Shown: positions 6,968-14,105 of the stretch, piece by piece
Layout: each line of letters opens with the position of its first letter
Position numbering within the stretch: the stretch's first letter is position 1
DNA from: an uncultured Flavobacteriales bacterium
GTDB taxonomy: Bacteria > Bacteroidota > Bacteroidia > Flavobacteriales > Crocinitomicaceae
NCBI GenBank assembly: GCA_946478775.1
Contig: CAMLDR010000063.1
Coordinates: 1 to 21,423 of the forward strand
Reading direction: 5' to 3'
Length of the DNA: 21,423 nt
Made by a program: the position numbers and the translations under genes
The notes under the pieces: generated by a model
The model's input: only the letters and a program-made list of their open reading frames with translations
Databases searched by the model: none
What the model was told of the DNA's origin: nothing

Positions 6968-7528
6968 TTACATGTTCTCCAAATTACTGTTCCTCTTCTG
7001 TTTTAACTGTTTGTAAAAGGAAGGTGAAAGACCTGTGATCTTTTTGAATTGATTGGATAAATGGGCAACGCTACTGTAATTCAGCTTGTAGGAAATCTCT
7101 GTCAGGTTCATTTCGTCATACATCAAAAGTTCCTTAACACGTTCAATCTTGTTTATGATAATAAATTGCTGAATGGTCATTCCCTTGACTTCAGAAAACA
7201 TATTGGAAAGATAGGTGTAATCATAATTCAATTTTTCACTGATGTGATCTGAATAATTGACTATTGGAGCTTCCTCCGAGTAATGGATCATTTCAACAAT
7301 GACAGCTTTGATCTGTTCAATCAAAATGCTCTTTTTATCTTCCATCAATTCCAAACCGGAAACCTTCAAATTTATTCTCAGTTTTTCACGGTCTTCATTT
7401 GAAATCTCATCCTCAATTTCTACTACACCTAAATTAATGTCTGTTGCATATATGCCGATTTTTTGCAGTTCTTGTTCTACAACCATCTTACATCGAAGAC
7501 TAACCATGTATTTTATATACAATTTCAA
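6968..7528 (-). CDS. AraC-family transcriptional regulator with N-terminal HMA-like segment (copy 1)
   Basis: 186 residues. The C-terminal ~95 residues are an AraC-type double HTH: the first around 90-127 (DYTYLSNMFSEVKGMTIQQF) and the second at ~141-173 (NLTEISYKLNYSSVAHLSNQ, then FKKITGLSPSFYK). The N-terminal ~65 residues (YIKYMVSLRCKMVVEQEL... INLGVVEI) fit a ferredoxin-like, heavy-metal-associated-type fold; the CxxC typical of HMA domains is reduced to one Cys (13) with Ser at the first position. The start is taken as TTG at 7528. It keeps the first beta strand (KLYIKYMV), and the neighbouring paralog has TTG at the same place; the ATG at residue 8 would remove that strand. A TAATTTTG overlapping the TTG could instead be a -7 box, so the start is not settled. 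Ligand and target are unknown. Confidence 0.82.
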   Translation of the reverse strand: MKLYIKYMVSLRCKMVVEQELQKIGIYATDINLGVVEIEDEISNEDREKLRINLKVSGLELMEDKKSILIEQIKAVIVEMIHYSEEAPIVNYSDHISEKLNYDYTYLSNMFSEVKGMTIQQFIIINKIERVKELLMYDEMNLTEISYKLNYSSVAHLSNQFKKITGLSPSFYKQLKQKRNSNLENM

Positions 7529-7649
7529 ATTATAGGGAGATTAAATAAATAAGACGTACGACAATGGCTTAAATTGTTTTTTCTTAGCAATCGTTTTTTT
7601 TTTAATTAGTTTCTGCAGGAAGTTTTCGGTTCTAATTGACCGTTTGGCT

Positions 7650-8213
7650 TCAACTGCTCTCTTTTTGCACTTCGAGGCGTTTTTCCTTAAGTTTTCTATA
7701 ATAAACCGGTGTCAGATCAGTCACTTTTTTAAATGCACGTGTTAATTGTGCTGCATTTTTATAGTGCAGAACTTCAGCAATTTCTTTTACTTTCATTTCT
7801 TCATATAACAGCATTTCCTTCATCCTTTCCACTTGCTGTGTTAAAATAAAAAGAGGTAAATTAATCCCGTATACCTCTGAAAACAAGTGGGTAATATCTG
7901 AGTAATCAAACTTTAATTTTTCTATCAAATAATCCGGGTAGTCCTTCAAGGGCATTTCCGGATGCTTGTAGATCAAATCGTTAATGGATGCTGAAATCTG
8001 GTCGAGTAATTTACTGTTCTCCTCATCCAAAACTTCGAACCCCAATTTTAAAATCCGCTTTTCAAACTGGGTTTCCTGTTCGCTAGATAATTTTTCCTGG
8101 AATTCAACGGATCCCTGGTTGATACGCGGCATGACCACTCCCAGTTTTTTCAGTTCTAAACCAACCAATTTCTTGCAGCGGAGGCTGACCATGTATTTTA
8201 TATAAATTTTCAA
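7650..8213 (-). CDS. AraC-family transcriptional regulator with N-terminal HMA-like segment (copy 2)
   Basis: 187 residues, aligning without gaps over about 180 residues with the next gene downstream: YIKYMVSLRCK is identical, and FSEVYG and FKKVTDLTPVYYRKLK match the corresponding segments. It is therefore a tandem paralog. The C-terminal AraC HTH pair is present (DYSDITHLFSEVYGINLPLF; VKEIAEVLHYKNAAQLTRAF), with the second recognition region diverged from copy 1, suggesting a different binding site. The N-terminal segment again has a single Cys 13 and Ser 10. The TTG start at 8213 matches the start chosen for copy 1. The 121-base spacer to copy 1 holds no terminator hairpin that I can see, so co-transcription is possible. 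Confidence 0.82.
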   Translation of the reverse strand: MKIYIKYMVSLRCKKLVGLELKKLGVVMPRINQGSVEFQEKLSSEQETQFEKRILKLGFEVLDEENSKLLDQISASINDLIYKHPEMPLKDYPDYLIEKLKFDYSDITHLFSEVYGINLPLFILTQQVERMKEMLLYEEMKVKEIAEVLHYKNAAQLTRAFKKVTDLTPVYYRKLKEKRLEVQKESS

Positions 8214-8336
8214 AATATGGTTGTTATTGAATACAGGTGAAAGTACTACTATTTATACCTCCGACCTAATTATAACTGGTTTTAAATTGATTTACAGTAA
8301 ATTAAAGTGCCTGAAATAAATTTCCATCCAAAAAAC

Positions 8337-8372
8337 ACAGGTCACCCGATAAAAATTTATCAAGTGACCTGT
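8337..8372 (-). terminator. Strong intrinsic terminator after the YtxH-like gene
   Basis: Arms 8337-8353 and 8356-8372 (ACAGGTCAC..GATAAA and TTTATC..GTGACCTGT) pair over 17 positions. The two inner differences are G-U pairs only when read on the minus strand, and a TTTTT run follows on that strand. This fixes the direction as leftward, ending the transcript of the gene at 8415. Confidence 0.8.
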
Positions 8373-8414
8373 ATCCCGTTAATCTATTTTTCAGATTATC
8401 GTAACCCAAAACGA

Positions 8415-8633
8415 TTATTCCTTATCTGTCATTAAATCTATCCCATCTTTTGCTTTGGCTTTCAATTTATCTTTCAAATCTTCCGCATCTTTCAAAAGCT
8501 TTGCTCTTGTTTTTTTCCCTTTGTCGGGTGCCAGCAAAATTCCTGCTGCCAAACCAACCACTGCTCCTGCAACTAAAGATCCAACAACCGTTGAACCACT
8601 ACCGGATTTCTTCTTTTTATCTTCTGCTTTCAT
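8415..8633 (-). CDS. YtxH-like small protein
   Basis: 72 residues from the ATG at 8633 (MKAEDKKKKSGSGS). A glycine-rich hydrophobic helix (VVGSLVAGAVVGLAAGILLA, ~16-35) runs directly into APDKGKKTR (35-43) and a Lys/Asp-rich amphipathic tail. This is the YtxH/DUF-type gas-vesicle-like stress protein signature. In other bacteria such proteins are linked to general stress, but a molecular function is not established. The frame extends upstream to 8696 (21 more residues), but the shorter start gives the usual family length. The gene follows the outer-membrane barrel gene by 98 bases and ends at a strong terminator. Confidence 0.82.
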   Translation of the reverse strand: MKAEDKKKKSGSGSTVVGSLVAGAVVGLAAGILLAPDKGKKTRAKLLKDAEDLKDKLKAKAKDGIDLMTDKE

Positions 8634-8731
8634 ATTTAATGATTTTTTAATAATGAACTTTACCATGTGCCCTGCTAGTCTGATCACTGATTCCATTACT
8701 TTAGTTTCGTATTGATGAGTGCGGGTACTGC

Positions 8732-9373
8732 TTAAATTTTAAATCCGATCGTCAACTGGACAAATTGATTTCTGTAACGCGGTGTTGTGGAGGTTCCGTC
8801 GCCCCGGTTACTTTGAAAATCCCAACAAGCTCTTCCTGAAACAACCACGTGGTAGATATTGATATCAAATCCGGTAGCGATTCCGAGCATATTCTTGCGA
8901 ACATTGTCGTTTTTAAATTCCTCTTCCTGAGCAGTACTATTATTCCCGAAAGTATATTCATTCCGCTCACTTACCCGGAAGGAGATTTGAGGACCAACCA
9001 AAACAGTTAAAAATGCAAGCGGCTTAAGTTGAAACTGAATTGGAATATCGACCCAGTTCGTTGTTTTTTTGTAAGAATAAGAGGTGCCCAGCAATGTTCC
9101 TGAAGCCTGAAACCCTTTTTGAGAAAACAGTACTTCAGGTTGGATACCGATGTACCTTCCAATCGGAATTCCCATAAATACGCCTCCGGCAAATCCCAGT
9201 TTAGCATCCGCATCAAAATCTTCGCCTTCCGAATCCCAAACGTTTGATAAATTAGCACCCACACGCAATCCAACTGTGAATTTTTCCCGACGGTCATATT
9301 TTTCTGATTCCTGAGCTGTTGCTGTTATTCCCAATCCAATTATAGCGAATACGAATGATCCTATTTTTTTCAT
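8732..9373 (-). CDS. Outer-membrane beta-barrel protein (PorT-like / OMP_b-brl)
   Basis: 213 residues. It has a signal peptide (FVFAIIGLGITATAQ, cleavage ~20). The mature part has alternating hydrophobic beta strands typical of an eight-stranded barrel: FTVGLRVGANLSN near the start, YIGIQPEVLFSQKGF (~74-88), NWVDIPIQFQLK, and a C-terminal strand NQFVQLTIGFKI ending in an aromatic/hydrophobic pattern suitable for BAM recognition. IQPEVLFSQKG and DIPIQFQLKP are typical of the Bacteroidetes PorT/OMP_b-brl_2 group. Most members of this large group have no known function. The gene is upstream of the YtxH-like gene on the same strand with no hairpin terminator between them. Confidence 0.85.
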   Translation of the reverse strand: MKKIGSFVFAIIGLGITATAQESEKYDRREKFTVGLRVGANLSNVWDSEGEDFDADAKLGFAGGVFMGIPIGRYIGIQPEVLFSQKGFQASGTLLGTSYSYKKTTNWVDIPIQFQLKPLAFLTVLVGPQISFRVSERNEYTFGNNSTAQEEEFKNDNVRKNMLGIATGFDINIYHVVVSGRACWDFQSNRGDGTSTTPRYRNQFVQLTIGFKI

Positions 9374-9489
9374 TTTAAGTTATTAAATGTAGAAGTATTT
9401 CCACGGTGTAAAGGTGGTCGCATTTCGGGCAGATAAGTTACATTGTATAACCTAAAGCTTACATTAATCACTTATTTCTTGTTTCAAAA

Positions 9490-9804
9490 TCAGATGAACC
9501 AGGATTCTTTATTCAATTCCAGTTCGTACTTATCCAGTAGTTCCAGCAAATTCAGGTTGTACTTTCTGATTTCTGCCAGTTTGCTTCTGGAATCATTCGC
9601 ATTTATTCGAAAATCAGGGACTTTACTCAAATACTTAGAAAGTTCCGGATGCCTGTCCTTTATTTCCAGTATTCGATTGGTAATTCTCCCGGCTTCCAGT
9701 TGATAAATTTTGTAATTCCGTTGTTTGACACTTAGAAATCCGTGAAAACACCGGAAGAATTTCTGAAAACCATTTAATACTGACTTGTTTACTTGATTTT
9801 CCAT
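9490..9804 (-). CDS. Hypothetical 104-residue protein
   Basis: I do not recognise this protein. It is predicted mostly helical and charged, with no signal peptide or membrane segment. The middle reads LEAGRITNRILEIKDRHPEL and the end LNLLELLDKYELELNKESWF. Its only methionine is the first residue, so the start is the ATG at 9802-9804 if the gene is real. A terminator hairpin with a U-run ends 12 bases before this start, which is unusual and suggests either attenuation or that initiation occurs just downstream of it. It is flanked by genes on the same strand. Confidence 0.55.
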   Translation of the reverse strand: MENQVNKSVLNGFQKFFRCFHGFLSVKQRNYKIYQLEAGRITNRILEIKDRHPELSKYLSKVPDFRINANDSRSKLAEIRKYNLNLLELLDKYELELNKESWFI

Positions 9805-9816
9805 TTTTTCTGGTAT

Positions 9817-9839
9817 AAAAAAGTCCGCCGAAGCGGACT
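9817..9839 (-). terminator. Intrinsic terminator just upstream of the 104-residue gene
   Basis: Minus-strand AGTCCGC-TTCG-GCGGACT, a 7-bp stem with the very stable UUCG loop, is followed by a T-run (9817-9822). It faces leftward, so it ends a transcript coming from the right (TonB receptor read-through or an RNA from 9840-10230), or acts as an attenuator for the 104-residue gene. Confidence 0.75.
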
Positions 9840-10230
9840 CCTAACAATCAATTCCCAGTATAACCACCCTACTATTGATATTAGCAATAAAGAATGCCTA
9901 TTCTATCCAATTGGTTATTTGTTATTATTTTAAATTGTCCTTGCTTTTTCTCCTGAAAATTCTTTGTTAGTCAAGACGCATTTCATAATTTCCAATAAAG
10001 ATTTTCTTTTACAGAATTTGGTACGCATGACGTTTAAACTTAAAAACAGAAACCAACAGTCAATTATCGTTTTTCTAAGCAAGTATTTCCATTTTGTACT
10101 TTGGACATACCTTCACCATAGAATGAATACGCTTTATGGTGTCAAAGATGATCCTTAATCAAACCTAAATCGTTACAGAATAAAACGCCATTGTTACACA
10201 ATTCTCACTTCATTGGTTTTTGGAAGAAAA
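9840..10230. other. 391-base stretch without a convincing gene
   Basis: AT-rich. I see only short frames: on the minus strand an 18-codon frame (MKCVLTNKEFSGEKARTI) within 9930-9990, and a degenerate-looking frame near 10070-10140. An inverted repeat CACCATA/TATGGTG lies within 10113-10141. A 64-codon plus-strand frame (9964-10158) starts at TTG and has no recognisable features. The stretch ends at an intrinsic terminator, so it may be a long 3' UTR, a small RNA gene, or a decayed gene. Confidence 0.5.
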
Positions 10231-12498
10231 TTAAAACATAAATTTTACCTGGAGTCTGCAGGAAAATGGAGTTCCCGGTGTGAAATGAATTTCAGAGACG
10301 GGCTCAGATTCTTCTGCTAAACGGGATTCCGTTAAAAACTGTGTTTCATTCCAGTTTACATTAAACAGGTTATTTACAATTCCGGTAATCACAAATGATT
10401 TGTGCTGGTATCCCAAAGTAAAGTCGTTCACAAAATATCCTTTTGCCAAAACACTTCGGTCTTCGTTTGCGGCCCTGTCTCCCATGTAACGGTAAGAAAG
10501 TGTGGCAAAAATTCCTTTTTTGAAATTCAACTGCACTTTTCCGTCAGAAGTAAACACCGGAGCCAGTGGAATATAATCCTGGCCTTTCGGTTCACTGACT
10601 GCACGTGCATGTGAATAGTTCAGGTTGGAATACAAAAACAACCACTTAGTGGGCTGAAAAGTCAATCCCACATCAAATCCCAAACGTTGTGACCGACCGC
10701 TTGGTTCTACCACTCCTGCATCTCCCACATAAACAAATTCCTGCTCTGAAAGCAAATACCACAATGCTCCATTGAATAAGAGGTTTTTTGTGAGCTTCCA
10801 GGTGGTTCCCAAATCAGTTCCCAAAGCCAAAGGCAAGGCTTTCTTATTCAAATTATCGGATGAAAGTAAAACACGCGTGTCATTGGAATGGTAACCGATT
10901 CCTGATTTCAGATAAAGCTGCACATTGTCGGTTGCATTATACAGTAAAGATAACTTAGGCAAAAATACCGCCTGAGAAATACTTCTAGGCTGATACACAC
11001 TGTCATTCAAATTAGTATAGTAAAAACTGACATTCTCTGCCCGCAAAGCCGCACTGAGCACCAATCGGTTGATTTCCAATTTACCGGAAACATATCCGAA
11101 AATATTCGACTCATTGATATTTCCCAATTGGATTTGATTCCGCAACTGAGTGCGTCCGGTTGTTTGGGCCAACCCAATATTGTTGATGTCGTCGTAGCGG
11201 AATCCGCCGCCACCTGTGAAAATGAAGCGTGTATTTTCATTGAATGCAATGGTCTTTTTATATTCTGTTTTCCCACCGTAGATCTTTCTGCTCTCATACT
11301 GGTGAATCTGATCTCCATTGATTGAATCTTCCAGGAAGAAAGTGAAATTCGAAAAGAGCGAAAAATCGTACATGGAAACAAAAAAATCGCTTTTCAGGGA
11401 AGAGGAAGCATTGATCTTTTGAATCACTCCCAATTGAATGTTGGTTCTGGAAGTTTTTCCCCCTTCGGTATCATCTATTGCCCCGAATCGGGAGATCATT
11501 CCACTGTTTACTGCTCTTTCGGGAATTTGTCCGGATGCGTTCCAGCTGCTTTGGAAAGTGGAAGCCGAAATCGATATCTTGAAATTGGGAGAAATGATCC
11601 CGGTATATTTTCCGTAAAAATTGATGCGTTTAAAATCCTGCGGAGATTCAAAATAATTGTCTGTCTGGTGATAATCTGCTGCAAAATATGCATTGTTCCG
11701 TTGATTTTCCAGGACCTTTATTCCCGCCGTAATTTTTTTATGATTAAACATTCCATATTCCCCGGAAACAAAACTTTTAGACAACTGTTCCCGGGTTTGA
11801 AAATCTACTGATCCGGCAGTTGCCAGGTTTCCTTTTGTGACATCGTATGGCCCTTTTTCAAAATTGATCTTATCTACCACTTCAGGCATTACAAAATGAA
11901 AATCTGCATACCCCTGACCATGCGCATGCGAAACCATATTCACAGGCATTCCGTCCAGTGAAAGTGCTACATCCGTTCCATGATCAATATCAAATCCCCG
12001 TAAAAACAATTGTTCGGCCTTTCCGCCTCCTGCATGCTGCGCAACAAACAATCCAGGAACCAAAGTCAATAATTCCTGTGCCGAGCGAACGGGCTGCAGG
12101 GTTAGATTGATATTGGCGGTTTGTGTCAGCTGGGTTCTGTTCCCGGTAACTTTCACCTCACTCAATTCTGTCGAGTTTTCGAATAATTGAAACAAGGCGT
12201 TTTTCTCAAAATAGCTTTCGTTATCGATCAAAAAAGACCGTTTTTGATACCCCTGACTTTCGATCAGGATCGAATCTCCCAAATGGATGTCCGTTAAGAC
12301 AAATTCCCCCAATCCATTGGTCATGCTGTATTTTGCAGAACCAATCAGGGTCACTTTTGCATATTGAATCCCTTGTGATTCGGCATCAATGACGATTCCA
12401 TTAATTCCATGGGAAAAAGCAGTACCTGAAAGTAAGACAATACTTAACAGCGCGATCAAACGCTTGCCTGTCAAGGCAAAGAAGTAACTTTTTTTCAT
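10231..12498 (-). CDS. TonB-dependent outer-membrane receptor
   Basis: 755 residues. The signal peptide is LIALLSIVLLSGTAFS (cleavage near 29). A CarboxypepD_reg-like domain lies at ~32-100 (INGIVIDAESQGIQYAKVTL). The plug domain at ~115-235 includes VRSAQELLTLVPGLFVAQHA, FLRGFDIDHGTDVALSLDG and SHAHGQGYADFHF (190-202). A 22-strand barrel follows, ending in CRLQVKFMF with the terminal Phe expected for barrel assembly. The receptor imports a substrate across the outer membrane using TonB/ExbBD energy. No SusD-like partner is adjacent; instead a TPR lipoprotein and two DUF4331 proteins are upstream on the same strand. The HGTD and SHAHGQG histidines in the plug hint at a metal or metal-complex ligand, but that is inference; siderophores, sugars and peptides are also possible. 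It lies 78 bases after the TPR gene with no terminator between, so the two are likely co-transcribed. Confidence 0.93.
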   Translation of the reverse strand: MKKSYFFALTGKRLIALLSIVLLSGTAFSHGINGIVIDAESQGIQYAKVTLIGSAKYSMTNGLGEFVLTDIHLGDSILIESQGYQKRSFLIDNESYFEKNALFQLFENSTELSEVKVTGNRTQLTQTANINLTLQPVRSAQELLTLVPGLFVAQHAGGGKAEQLFLRGFDIDHGTDVALSLDGMPVNMVSHAHGQGYADFHFVMPEVVDKINFEKGPYDVTKGNLATAGSVDFQTREQLSKSFVSGEYGMFNHKKITAGIKVLENQRNNAYFAADYHQTDNYFESPQDFKRINFYGKYTGIISPNFKISISASTFQSSWNASGQIPERAVNSGMISRFGAIDDTEGGKTSRTNIQLGVIQKINASSSLKSDFFVSMYDFSLFSNFTFFLEDSINGDQIHQYESRKIYGGKTEYKKTIAFNENTRFIFTGGGGFRYDDINNIGLAQTTGRTQLRNQIQLGNINESNIFGYVSGKLEINRLVLSAALRAENVSFYYTNLNDSVYQPRSISQAVFLPKLSLLYNATDNVQLYLKSGIGYHSNDTRVLLSSDNLNKKALPLALGTDLGTTWKLTKNLLFNGALWYLLSEQEFVYVGDAGVVEPSGRSQRLGFDVGLTFQPTKWLFLYSNLNYSHARAVSEPKGQDYIPLAPVFTSDGKVQLNFKKGIFATLSYRYMGDRAANEDRSVLAKGYFVNDFTLGYQHKSFVITGIVNNLFNVNWNETQFLTESRLAEESEPVSEIHFTPGTPFSCRLQVKFMF

Positions 12499-12576
12499 AG
12501 TCTGAGGTTTAAATAAGATCCAAAGCAGATCCGGTGGATCGCTTCAGATCAAAAATGAGCGTTAAATAAAGTCCGG

Positions 12577-13911
12577 TTAAATCATCTTTTTTGCACGTTC
12601 CGCAAACAAGTGGTCTTGGTACGGATCGATAGAAAATGCTTTTTTGATTTGTTTTTTATCGTTGTTGATTAAACCGCTGATGCAGTACAAATCGCCATCT
12701 TGTTTGTTTGTCTTCATGGCAATTTTAACGTGCTTGGCAGCATTTTCTTTATCTCCGTTTGCGAAATAGGCAAAGGCAAGCAAGCGATTCACATCGATAT
12801 TGTTTGGTCTCAGTTTGTATTCTTTCAGACCTAAATCCAATGCACGTTTGTAATCTTTTTTGAAATCAAGCAAGAAGAAAGCGAATTCCATATTGACGTT
12901 GTGCCCGGATTCGATGTCTTCCTGGAACATGGATTCGATTCTTGGGATCATTCGTTTCATTTCGGCCTTTTTACCTTGTTTCTTGTACAATTTGGCCTGG
13001 TCCATAATAAAACTGATTTCCGGAACTGCATTCAAAGCAACGGTGTACAAGGAATCTGCTTTTGCATAATTTCCTAATTTAGCTTCTACGCTTGCCATTC
13101 CCGCAATTCCAAAGGGGTAATTTGCACGTTCCTTGGCAGAAAACTGATAATATGCCATGGCAGAATCCAATTGGTTGTGATTTTCGAGCATTTTACCCAT
13201 CGTCACAATCGTCCAGCATTTGTATTCGGAATAAGGTGCTCCGGCTTCAATGGCCTGCTCCATGGATTTGATACTCCCTTTCATATCTCCGTAAATTTCA
13301 CGCAGGTAAGAAATGCGGCTATACGAGCGCAAATCCGGACGAATGGAAATCATCTTATCACAATTCTTAACGGCTTCTTCGTAATTCCCGATTTCCACAT
13401 TCGCATCAACCAGTACGCCATAAATTCCGGAATTCGTATTATTCAAAGCCAATGCTTTTTCCCCGGTAGCCAATGCATCATTGAATTTATGCTGAGATAA
13501 CTGAACGGTTGATTTATAGAACAATGCCGTGAAATGCTGGTCCGCAGTCATTTTTGTGGTATCCTTTAAGGTTTCGTTCAAAGTAAGCAGCGCAGCATTG
13601 TAATAGTACGGATGTTCTCCTGTAACACGTGCTTCATAGATGTAAATCTCAGACAGCTTGATCAAACTCTCAATCTTTGTTTGGTCGTTTCCGGCCTCAA
13701 AAGAAAGTTTGTTGAATTTTTCCCGGATTTTCAGGAATTCGTCATAAGACAAATCTTTTTCGCGTTCCAATAACTGAGGAATCTGAAAACCTTGTTTCAC
13801 TGCTGTCACCTCTTCTTCGTCCTTTGTTGAATCGCAGGAAGAGATCAAGGATGAGGTCAATAATAAAGCGGTAATGGAAAGGGCGTAAAAAGCGTATTTA
13901 TTTTTTTTCAT
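12577..13911 (-). CDS. TPR-repeat lipoprotein
   Basis: 444 residues. The N-terminus MKKNKYAFYALSITALLL.. ends in LISSC, a lipobox with the lipid-modified Cys at about 26, followed by an acidic DSTKDEEEV segment. After Cys+2 the chain consists of helical pairs with TPR spacing: FNDALATGEKALALNN, NYEEAVKNCDKMISIRPD, NYAKADSLYTVALNAVPE, DYKRALDLGLKEYKLRPN and ENAAKHVKIAMKT. It probably acts as a protein-interaction scaffold anchored in the outer or inner membrane. Placed between the DUF4331 pair and the TonB receptor on the same strand, it may link surface or periplasmic DUF4331 proteins to the receptor; that is inference. A palindrome at 13965-13982 upstream could be an operator. Confidence 0.88.
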   Translation of the reverse strand: MKKNKYAFYALSITALLLTSSLISSCDSTKDEEEVTAVKQGFQIPQLLEREKDLSYDEFLKIREKFNKLSFEAGNDQTKIESLIKLSEIYIYEARVTGEHPYYYNAALLTLNETLKDTTKMTADQHFTALFYKSTVQLSQHKFNDALATGEKALALNNTNSGIYGVLVDANVEIGNYEEAVKNCDKMISIRPDLRSYSRISYLREIYGDMKGSIKSMEQAIEAGAPYSEYKCWTIVTMGKMLENHNQLDSAMAYYQFSAKERANYPFGIAGMASVEAKLGNYAKADSLYTVALNAVPEISFIMDQAKLYKKQGKKAEMKRMIPRIESMFQEDIESGHNVNMEFAFFLLDFKKDYKRALDLGLKEYKLRPNNIDVNRLLAFAYFANGDKENAAKHVKIAMKTNKQDGDLYCISGLINNDKKQIKKAFSIDPYQDHLFAERAKKMI

Positions 13912-13964
13912 AACTGTGTAGTGTTTAGTATTTAAAAATCATAGCAAAACTGAATCAGATACGC

Positions 13965-13982
13965 TCCAAAACAAGTTTTGGA
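13965..13982. promoter_or_regulatory. Perfect palindrome upstream of the TPR gene
   Basis: TCCAAAAC-AA-GTTTTGGA, 8-bp arms with a 2-base spacer, lies 54 bases before the TPR start codon. The size and position suit an operator for a dimeric regulator. The TTTTTG after it also allows a weak plus-strand hairpin, but nothing is transcribed into it from that side. Confidence 0.4.
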
Positions 13983-14022
13983 TTTTTGAAACAGAAATAA
14001 AAACGTACGGAGGAATAAAAAA

Positions 14023-14072
14023 TTGGGGACGCATAAAAAAGGTGGGGCGCATAAAAAAAGGTAGGGACGCGA
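14023..14072. repeat. Three degenerate tandem units
   Basis: Units begin TTGGGGACGCATAAAAAA (14023-14040), GGTGGGGCGCATAAAAAAA (14041-14059) and GGTAGGGACGCGA (14060-14072). They share the core GGG-(A)CGC and an A-run. The third unit is also the left arm of the terminator hairpin that follows. The core resembles GTAGGGACGCGA-type dispersed repeats known in several bacterial groups; this is from memory only. Confidence 0.6.
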
Positions 14073-14093
14073 TGCCTCGCGTCCCTACCTTTT
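14056..14093 (-). terminator. Strong intrinsic terminator after the DUF4331 pair
   Basis: A perfect 17-bp inverted repeat (AAAAGGTAGGGACGCGA, loop TGCC, then its reverse complement at 14077-14093) starts 12 bases after the stop of the T9SS-tailed DUF4331 gene. On the minus strand it is followed by an uninterrupted T-run. The A/T ends make it potentially bidirectional. It should limit read-through into the TPR and receptor genes. Confidence 0.8.
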
Positions 14094-14105
14094 ATAACAT
14101 CTGGT

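Noticed and set aside
8634..8696. 21-residue N-terminal extension of the YtxH-like protein
   Set aside because: The extension lacks family character, and the ATG at 8633 gives the usual short N-terminus. It is not excluded.
9964..10158. 64-codon plus-strand frame
   Set aside because: TTG start, no recognisable segment, no promoter or terminator, and it points against all neighbours.
12528..12540. GATCC-ggt-GGATC inverted repeat between the TPR and receptor genes
   Set aside because: 5-bp arms without a U-run are too weak for a terminator or operator call.
14023..14072. CRISPR-like tandem units
   Set aside because: Only three degenerate units with no spacers and no cas genes.
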